From positions 44,859 through 108,858 of the forward strand of contig RWJK01001498.1 in the NCBI GenBank assembly GCA_004335835.1: DNA of 64,000 bases, read 5' to 3'. This DNA comes from Scenedesmus sp. ARA3 (lineage: Eukaryota; Chlorophyta; Chlorophyceae; Sphaeropleales; Scenedesmaceae). The position numbers and the translations under genes were made by a program. The notes under the pieces were generated by a model. That model was not told where the DNA came from. It did no database searches and was given only the letters and a program-made list of their open reading frames with translations. Shown one piece after another: positions 58,301 to 64,000 of this stretch (positions within the stretch are counted from its first letter, which is position 1; the number at the start of each line of letters is the position of its first letter).

Positions 58301-61300
58301 GATTCTGGTTTGGGGTTATGACGGACTGCAGACTGATGCACACAGCGGGGGTCTGGTGTGTGAACATCCTGCCTGCCTGCCTGCTTGCTTGCTTGCGTGC
58401 TGAACAAGCCACTGCTGTGCCGTGCTGCTTGCAGGTACCTGCGCTTCAAGCCCACTGCTGCTGGTGCGGTGACGTGGGTGTCACCCAGTCTGCAGTCAAT
58501 TGATGCGTTCACGGGCGGCATCCTGTCGGGCGAGAGCCAGCAGGGCCTCAACCAGGTGGGTGTTGTTTCGGCGTGATTTGCACAACTAGGCTTCCCTGAA
58601 TCTGCGTATTGACTTTGAAACAACTGTGCTGGTTGCTGGCAGTATGGAGTGCAAACAAGGTCACACGGATGTGATTGCTAGCAGCAGCTGATAGAATGCT
58701 GCTTAACTGCCTGGCGGCCCGCTGCCGTCTGCTGTGCTGCACTGCACGTGTCCTCTTGCAGGTGCTCAACCTCACCATCAACATCCCCAGCTAACCATCA
58801 ACATCGTCACTGTGTAGCTGATGAGCCGCTGCCGACAGTTCTGCCTCCATCTTGCCTCGCATTTTCTGCGCTGTGCTGTGCTGTGCTGCACTGCTTCCTC
58901 TGCAGGTGCTCAACCTGACCATTGACATCCCCAGCTGGTGCGGCAAGTGGGTGCTGCCCATGAACGAATTTAAGGACGGCGTGGTCGGCGCCAAGTCCAA
59001 GAACATCGCCAACCTGCGCGGCAAGATACCAGACTGGATCAGGCTGCCGGCTGCAGTCACGGTGCCCTTCAGCAGCTTCGAGCAGGTGCGGCAATCTGCG
59101 GCAGTAGCAGGCCCCTGCGTGTTTCAATAATTGCGAAAGACACGCTGTTGAGCTGTCGGGTCGGTGTTGCGGCCGGGATGAGGTCTGCTGGCACACGATT
59201 TGCTCTCATCCCAACGCTGAATTCTGTCTTTGCCTGCCACATATGCCATGGGATTCGCCCTTTTGATGCAGGCGCTGGAGCTTCAGGAGAACCACGGCGT
59301 GCGCGACCAGCTGCGCGGCCTGGTGCAGCAGCTCAAGCAGCTGCCGCGCAACGTGCCGGCGCCCATGCAGCTGCCTGGCGCAGCCGGCAACGGGCGCAGC
59401 GGCAACGGTCACCAGCCTGAGGGCCCGCAGGCGCTGCTGGCGCGCTGCAGGGAGCTGGCGATGCAGGTCCAGGTGCGTTGGCGGCAGCAGGATTTGTACA
59501 CAGTGCCGCTTGCGGGACACATATCATGCAAGCTGTACATGCTGTGTCTTGCTGTTAACAGGAAGTTGTCAGAGTTTTTTTTAGCATGTGAAGCAGATGG
59601 AGGCAGTCGAACGAAGTGCTGTGTATCACCTGCCCAGTGTCTCGTTCTGATCATGTGCCTCGTCCCTGTGGCTGTGGTATGGATTCGCCGCCCTTGCACA
59701 ATAGAAGCAGACTATGACACCTATCTGAACAACTGAAGCAGAGTATGACACCTTGCTTTTGCCCTGCATGCAGGTGCCTGGGGAGCTGCGGCAGCAGCTG
59801 GCAGCCGCCCTGAAAGAAAGCGGCATCCCAGTGCCCGAGAACGAGCAGCGCTGGAGCATGGCCATTGAGGCGCTGAGGGGCGTGTGGGCCAGCAAGTACA
59901 ATGACAGGGCCTTCTACAGCCTGCGCAAGTGCGGCATTGATGCGGACGATGTGCGCATGGCGGTGTGCGTGATGCGCGTGGTGCCTGCGCGCTACGCGTT
60001 TGTGATCCACACCAAGAACCCCAGCAACAACGACGCCAACGAGGTGCGGCGCGAGGATGCTGCTGCACAGGATGGAGGCAGCTGCAGCAGTCGATTATGC
60101 GTCTCCTGCTGTTGTTATGCTAAACTGCCATGCCAGGTCTCCTGTAAGTGTTTGGCCTGCTGCTGCCTGTCCCCGCCTTGCGCTGTTGCTCTCTCTTGTC
60201 GCAATTTGACAAACCCTCTCCTGCCGCGTCACTACACCTCCGATCCCGCCTCTATCACTGCCTGCAGGTGTTCTGTGAGCTGGTCAAGGGCCTGGGCGAG
60301 AGCCTGGTCTTGTGCAAGTGTAGCCCCTCACAACTGCTGCGCTGCCGCCTGTCTCCGTGCCTGCAGGTGTTCTGCGAGCTGGTGAAGGGCCTGGGCGAGA
60401 GCCTGGTCTTGTGCAAGTGTGGCCCCTTACGACTGTTCTGCCACCGCCTTTCGCCCTCTGGCTGTTGTTGGCAGGTGTTCTGTGAGCTGGTGAAGGGCCT
60501 GGGCGAGAGCCTGGTGTCGGGCATGGTGCCGGGCAGCAGCATCGCGTTTGCGGCGCGCAAGGACAACCTGGAGCACCCGGAGACGCTCAGCTACGCGAGC
60601 AAGAGCGAGGGCATGTTTGTGCGAGAGAGCCTCATCTTCAGGTGCGGCCGGGGAGCCAGCAAATTGTGTGGCTGCGGCAGCAGGCCTTTGGTCTGCATGC
60701 GCCATGCAGGCGTTGCTCCTTGTACGATGCTGCTGCTGGCAGCAGCCACGAGCAGCGCGAGCTGCCATCATGCGTTGCATTTGCCATCTGACAATCACCT
60801 AGCGCTTCACCTCGGCACAACCCTCACTGTCACGCATGCCTGCACCTGCGTGCAAGGTCTGACAGAGATGCTGAGGAGGGCTACAATCACATGCACACAA
60901 AGCAAAAGCATGTTTTGCAAGCTTCAACCTTTGTTTTGCATTTGTCCCCTTGCAGGTCTGACAGCAACGGCGAGGACCTGGAGGGCTATGCGGGTGCGGG
61001 CCTGTACGAGTCCATCACCATGGACGAGACGCAGCTGGTGCGCGTTGACTACAATGACGACCCCATCACCAAGGATCCCAACTTCAGGCGCAAGGTGAGA
61101 GGTGTGACATGTTATGTAACATGGCAGGTAACATCTTGAGTGACAGGTTGTGTCGGTTGTCATGTTCTTTGCTTTGTTGGTCAGGGGTGTAACTGCGATG
61201 CAGCGACGACCCCATCACCAACGACCCCAACTTCAGGCTCAATGTGGGAGGTGTAACATGTTATGTAACATGGGAGGTAACATCTTCGGTGACATGTTGT

Positions 61301-61831
61301 GTGGCGTGTTGCACTGCGGCTCTGGTGGTCGAGGACGTTGCTGGGATGCAGCGGGGACCCCATCACCAAGGACCCCAACTTCAGGCGCAAGGTGAGGGAT
61401 GTGACATGTTACGTAACATGGTATGTGACAGTGTGTACGGCGTGTTTTGTGTTGGGTTGTAAGATGTCTCTGGGGATGCCTCCATGGTCCTATCACCAAA
61501 GCACCGCAAATACAGGCGCAGGGTGAGGCTTGTCATGTCATTCAACATGTTACTGGAAGCGGCACTGCATTGCGCTGCAAGAGCAGGGCATGATAGAGGA
61601 CGTGCGGAGGCTAGGCATCCCAGCACTTTGCAATGCACACAAGCTGCCACCAAACTGACGTCTGCCCCCACACTGCTGCTGCTGCTGCTGCTGTTGCTGC
61701 TGCAGGTGATGAGCGACATCTGCAAGGTGGGTGCCGCCATTGAGGCTGCGCTGGGCAGTGCGCAGGACATTGAGGGAGTGGTGGACCCAGAGGGCAACGT
61801 GTACGTGGTGCAGACGCGCCCCCAGGTGTAA
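44716..61831 (+). CDS. GWD1: alpha-glucan water dikinase (starch phosphorylation)
   Basis: Plastid enzyme that uses ATP to phosphorylate C6 of starch glucosyl units, opening granules for degradation. About 30 exons, all in phase from 44716: 44716-44837, 45333-45523, 45920-46006, 46611-46841, 47659-47770, 48093-48203, 48439-48624, 48858-48965, 49409-49533, 49781-49899, 50114-50330, 50746-50847, 52335-52437, 52942-53079, 53481-53623, 54062-54176, 54609-54789, 55351-55593, 56199-56287, 56573-56687, 56913-57097, 57496-57607, 57924-58080, 58435-58555, 58906-59085, 59272-59472, 59774-60043, 60475-60641, 60956-61094, 61706-61831; about 1,500 residues. Two CBM45-like starch-binding regions lie near the N-terminus (LLLHWGVEGG, LVLHWGVSKA). 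The phosphohistidine domain has LTPDAPDVLSHVSVRARN, with the catalytic His codon at 57989-57991. The C-terminal ATP-binding part has RSDSNGEDLEGYAGAGLYES and ends VYVVQTRPQV. The leader is Ala/Ser/Arg-rich, as in a transit peptide; the first exon with the ATG is unresolved. PPDK and PWD are excluded by overall match. Confidence 0.95.
46095..46145 (+). repeat. one copy of the end of GWD exon 3
   Basis: Repeats the DDATNTW junction and GTGGGT donor; the real donor is at 46007, about 135 bp upstream. Confidence 0.9.
46487..46545 (+). repeat. one diverged copy of the start of GWD exon 4
   Basis: The acceptor is followed by YNHRLGFNFIV, a diverged copy of YDHLGSNFAV at the real start, 46611. Confidence 0.75.
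46927..47592 (+). repeat. six copies of the end of GWD exon 4
   Basis: Copies of the LEYEAAVAEMSGLLAAGR junction end near 46976, 47107, 47236, 47365 and 47489, with a sixth partial copy at 47563-47592. Period is about 125-130 bp. The first five keep an AGGTGCG or AGGCGCG junction (the fifth has GC in place of GT). The real donor is at 46842. Confidence 0.95.
47853..47892 (+). repeat. one copy of the end of GWD exon 5
   Basis: Repeats MLGLSALDLSMQ with a GTGGG donor; the real junction (MLGLSALDSIMQ) is at 47770. Confidence 0.92.
48349..48400 (+). repeat. one copy of the start of GWD exon 7
   Basis: GAGARKKIEAKLR after a CAACAG acceptor copies the exon 7 start at 48439 (GADFGAGARKEIEAKLR), with an internal deletion. 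Confidence 0.88.
49180..49350 (+). repeat. two copies of the start of GWD exon 9
   Basis: Acceptors at 49180 and 49294 are followed by KSEAQDLSQDKRS and KSEAPDLSQDKRTWQEKPL. The complete exon starts at 49409. Period is about 115 bp. Confidence 0.95.
51174..51247 (+). tRNA. tRNA-Val (anticodon CAC), copy 1
   Basis: A 74-base cloverleaf: acceptor GCAACCA/TGGTTGC, D-arm with GTAGTCGGTTAT, anticodon stem TGTGC/GCACA around CTCACAC (anticodon CAC), T-arm CCCAG TTCGATC CTGGG, discriminator A. It lies in GWD intron 12, sense orientation. Confidence 0.95.
51848..51921 (+). tRNA. tRNA-Val (anticodon CAC), copy 2
   Basis: Identical in sequence to the tRNA at 51174-51247 and 674 bp downstream in the same GWD intron. 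The flanks of the two genes are not obviously similar, so only the tRNA itself is duplicated or conserved. Confidence 0.95.
51970..52043 (+). repeat. tandem repeat of about 35-38 bp, two copies
   Basis: The block starting CTGCTGAGGGTGGCTGCTGC and ending GTGTGGC occurs twice in a row with a TGCA spacer, in GWD intron 12. It shows no exon similarity. Confidence 0.85.
52226..52262 (+). repeat. one copy of the start of GWD exon 13
   Basis: The acceptor and SFRNDLQRT copy the exon 13 start at 52335; the unit is 106 bp and contains CTG repeats. Confidence 0.93.
52798..52870 (+). tRNA. tRNA-Ile (anticodon AAT), probably a pseudogene
   Basis: Acceptor GCCCTAT/ATGGGGC, D-arm GCTCAGTTGGTTAGAGC and anticodon arm TGGTG CTAATAA CGCCA (anticodon AAT) are intact. 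The T-loop reads TTGAGC, one base short: the expected C of the TTC motif is missing. Length is 73. The loss affects the B-box promoter and tertiary folding. It lies in GWD intron 13. Confidence 0.75.
53675..53837 (+). repeat. two copies of the end of GWD exon 15
   Basis: 53683-53727 repeats DGQRIRDEILHIMHR and its GTGCG donor almost base for base. 53795-53837 is a diverged copy (CGEMLHFMHG). The real donor is at 53624. Confidence 0.93.
54292..54542 (+). repeat. two copies of the end of GWD exon 16
   Basis: 54294-54329 and 54506-54539 repeat PICSAYLAFLE and PICSTYLAFLE. The first keeps GTGCG; the second has AT in place of the donor GT. The real donor is at 54177. Confidence 0.95.
54884..54922 (+). 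repeat. one copy of the end of GWD exon 17
   Basis: Repeats RNHLGILKGMHSG with GTGGG donor; the real junction (RNYLGILKAVHSG) is at 54789. Confidence 0.93.
55184..55290 (+). repeat. one long copy of the start of GWD exon 18
   Basis: Acceptor plus about 100 bases reading GADLQASAANVGNSFPGGAR, then GYLGYVTSHINSP, copy the start of the real exon 167 bp downstream at 55351. Confidence 0.96.
55660..56025 (+). repeat. three copies of the end of GWD exon 18
   Basis: Copies ending at about 55741, 55876 and 56024 repeat GNRDLLYLDVALENSIRGA and ERGVGSAG with GTGCG donors. Period is about 135-148 bp. Exon 18 is flanked by partial copies on both sides. Confidence 0.95.
57223..57338 (+). repeat. one long copy of the end of GWD exon 21
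   Basis: About 115 bases repeat KIFAEEVVRGGPAFAVSLVI through ELGAWQ with a GTGCG donor; the real donor is at 57098. Divergence is low. Confidence 0.96.
58141..58186 (+). repeat. one copy of the end of GWD exon 23
   Basis: Repeats DEEPLKQIKDAAGQ with its GTGAG donor, about 105 bp downstream of the original at 58080. Confidence 0.95.
58760..58800 (+). repeat. one copy of the start of GWD exon 25
   Basis: The acceptor and VLNLTINIPS copy the exon 25 start at 58906, followed by a stop. Confidence 0.93.
60268..60422 (+). repeat. two copies of the start of GWD exon 28
   Basis: Acceptors before 60268 and 60367 are followed by VFCELVKGLGESLVLCKC; the complete exon starts at 60475. Period is about 100-108 bp. 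Confidence 0.96.
61205..61525 (+). repeat. three copies of the end of GWD exon 29
   Basis: Copies ending near 61243, 61391 and 61521 repeat DDPITKDPNFRRK with progressively altered sequence. The following intron words (GTGACATG, ATGTTATGTAACATGG) are copied too, so the unit of about 130-150 bp includes intron. Confidence 0.93.
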
Positions 61832-61904
61832 GGCAGTTTTGGTGTAGTTGGCTTGCTGTACTGCTGCGGCTGCTGCTGCTTCTGCTGGGGTGGCAGAAGT
61901 GCTG

Positions 61905-62203
61905 TGGAGTCCTGAGGGCAACGTGTACGTGGTGCAGACGCGCCCGCAGGTGTAAGCCTGACCGCTTATCATGGCATTAGCCACAAGCACGCTGTGCAGC
62001 TGCTGCTGCTGGGGTGCTGAGGGAGTGGTGGTGGACCCCCAGGGCAACGTGTACGTGGTGCAGACGCGCTTCCAGGTGTAAAGCGCGTGTGGTGAAGTTA
62101 GGGAGGCATGCATTGCTGTGGCTGCTGCTGATGAGGTTGCAGGGGTGCTGTGGAGTCCTGAGGCCCACCTCTGCGTGCTGCAGACGCGCCCGCAGGTGTA
62201 GGG
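61905..62203 (+). repeat. three copies of the GWD terminal exon end
   Basis: Copies near 61905-61955, 62023-62081 and 62150-62200 repeat PEGNVYVVQTRPQV and the following stop (GTGTAA, GTGTAA, GTGTAG), downstream of the real stop at 61829-61831. Period is about 120-128 bp. Confidence 0.93.
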
Positions 62204-63182
62204 CGCTTGTGGTGAATTAGCATGCAGTGCCGCGGCTGGGTGCGTACAGTGTGCAACGCGCCGACAGGTCAACCTGCCGTGGCAGGGCTAGCATCAGCAT
62301 CACTCATTGCAGTCGGTGGAGGAGCCGGATAAATGTGCGGATCAATTGACATGGCGTGCTAGCGCCAATCGTGCACACAGTTGGAGGGTGCACTGTGTGC
62401 GCAGTTTTTGCCTCTTTATGGGTTGTGCAATGGGTGCGCACATTTGGCATGTGGTGAGCATAGTCCTAAATGCCAAACAACTAATCGTAAGACTTAGACC
62501 AAGTCTCTTGTTGGTCAGCCGATGGGCATGGCAGGCTGCAGCGGGCATTGTGCGCGCTGTGCGCATGTACTAGCGCTTGCATGTATTACATCTCCACTGT
62601 TGTCTTCATAGCTGCCGCGTCTCGTGCAGGCGGTCTTGTGGATTGTCAGCATATACAACAGTCAGGTGTTTTGCTCTGGGCCGGGAGGGTTGTTTGCACT
62701 GTTGTGCAAGGGCATTGGCAGCTGCATAGCGGCAAGACCGTCTACCAGGGGATTAGTGTTGTTGTGTTACGCATGTTGTGTTATGCACAGTGCACCCTTG
62801 TTACTCAGGAACCAACTGTTGGTCTGTATCATGACAGTCATGTTGACACGCTGTACACGTGTACTGCTGTTGGAATCCGAATCGTGTGGTTGGCATGGGT
62901 CGCCTTGTTAAAGGCTAGTGTGTGCGCGCAACAGCACTCCTTAGATATGCATGGCTCGTTTCTGTCAGGTACCTGGAGCAGCAGCTCTCTCTGCAGTTGG
63001 TGTTGCCCGACTGTGGTCACACCAAGGCTACTCAGCTGTTTTCCTCCATTTGGTGTCTAGCCACGCCAGGCAGTGTCGCTGCAGCAGATGCAGCACCTGC
63101 TGTGCCGCGGGCATCTCCCCTGTACTATCTTTGGCGTGTGAGGTGCATGCCAGCATGCTGTGTCCCTACCTGCTGAATTGTG
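62204..63182. other. region between GWD and the reverse transcriptase
   Basis: No recognised gene. It may include the 5' part of the retroelement at the right edge. An acceptor-like TTGCAG lies at about 63217-63222, inside the start of the RT frame. Confidence 0.4.
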
Positions 63183-64000
63183 ATGGAACGTTGCTGGGTG
63201 ATGACAGGGGTCTGCTGGTTGCAGGGAGACGAGCATGTGCTTTATGTGTGCTGCCACTGGGTTAAGCTTTTGAAACTGTCTATCCCGGTAACTTTCAACA
63301 CAGCAGCGTTGTTGCCACCGTTGAGGACTGCGGGGTCCATGCTGGCTCGAGCACAGCGTATGGCAGCAAAACTGCAAGTTTTGCCATATGCTAAAGCGTT
63401 GGTGAAGTTACACAAAAAGTCCCTGCAAATGCGGTTTCTGGCATGCAGCGGCGACAACGGCCTGAAACCAGTAGCACTCTGGCTCACGAGCCTCTTCAGA
63501 GCTATCAATGTTGATCTGGTCAGAGAGTGGCGTTTCCAGTTGAGACGGTGTGGTGTATCTTGGTGGATGGATGATCCTTTTTACATTACACGGTCTGCCA
63601 AAATTCCGGAAGCACAGGGTGCCTTCAATGGCACGCGGTTTACGGAGGAGAAATTCGTAGCGAGTGGTGGTTGGCAGGGTTGGGATTTTGCGAGGTTGTA
63701 CACCAACATCCCACAGCAGGATCTGATAGATAAACTACACTGGTTCCTGCGACATTTGGTTTGGGGCAAACACACAACCGACACGCAGTTATTTAAGGTC
63801 TATCGTGATAAGGATGAGCAATCACAATGGCTTGATGTTGGTGACAATTTGGATTCAATAGAATTTGATTACGGCAGAGTTGCTAGGCGAGGTGACGACC
63901 GAAAGTGCATGAAGACAGACAGGCTTGGCGTGGAGAATTCCGGCCAACAGTTTTACCTGTTTGACTTGCAGGAAGCATGCAACATGGTTACACTGCTGAT
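63183..64000 (+). mobile_element. Penelope-like retroelement reverse transcriptase, partial
   Basis: An open frame of 272 codons runs from an ATG at 63183 off the window edge. It holds LVKLHKK (63399-63419) followed by RFLACS, matching the PKLHK...RPI/RFI motif of Penelope-like RTs. WDFARLYTNIP follows (LYTNIP at 63696-63713), matching the catalytic-Asp motif DxxxLYTNIP that marks this class. The YxDD-type motif and GIY-YIG endonuclease would lie beyond 64000. The frame could also begin at an acceptor near 63222. Codon use and lower CTG content differ from the neighbouring genes. Confidence 0.72.

Noticed and set aside
57924..61831. Pyruvate phosphate dikinase or phosphoglucan water dikinase
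   Set aside because: The whole-length order, twin N-terminal starch-binding regions, the SHVSVRARN histidine segment and the RSDSNGEDLEGYAGAGLY and VVQTRPQV segments fit GWD1-type enzymes.

Overview
This window is nuclear DNA from a green alga (Chlorophyta, probably Chlorophyceae). The evidence is the gene content (RuBisCO assembly factor RbcX, starch-phosphorylating glucan water dikinase, delta-tubulin), dense short introns whose donors are mostly G|GTGAG or G|GTGCG, TGTAA motifs at gene ends, and very abundant CTG/CAG triplet tracts. The exact species cannot be told from the sequence alone.

Layout, left to right: 1-1878 no recognisable gene; CAND1 on the minus strand (17516 down to 2556, 25 exons); RbcX on the plus strand (17973-20829, 5 exons) sharing a 456-bp divergent promoter region with CAND1; an alpha/beta hydrolase on the minus strand (24163 down to 21632); an intronless four-TM membrane protein (25547-26830); delta-tubulin (27427-32646, 10 exons, with a tRNA-Leu gene inside an intron); a secreted jacalin-like protein (33009-34975); eIF3 subunit b (35673-43347, 15 exons); alpha-glucan water dikinase GWD (about 44716-61831, about 30 exons, with two tRNA-Val genes and one damaged tRNA-Ile inside introns); and at the right edge a reverse transcriptase of Penelope-like type (63183 to beyond 64000). 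The genes are ordinary single-copy eukaryotic housekeeping and plastid genes, not an operon or a pathway cluster.

The striking feature is structural. Nearly every long intron in five or six different genes carries one to six degenerate tandem copies of the neighbouring splice junction: either the last 30-80 bases of the upstream exon plus its GT donor and some intron, or the AG acceptor plus the first 30-100 bases of the downstream exon. The units are about 100-200 bp long, head-to-tail, and lie next to the exon they copy. Copies of terminal exons, with their stop codons, also lie downstream of CAND1 and GWD. Two 120-bp units in RbcX are identical, so the process looks recent or ongoing. I count roughly fifty such arrays with about a hundred copies. 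This is the candidate undescribed system: intron growth by repeated tandem duplication of exon-intron junctions.

Exon coordinates were deduced by hand from family similarity, splice consensus and codon phase; all six main gene models close in phase except the 5' end of GWD and one short hydrolase exon.
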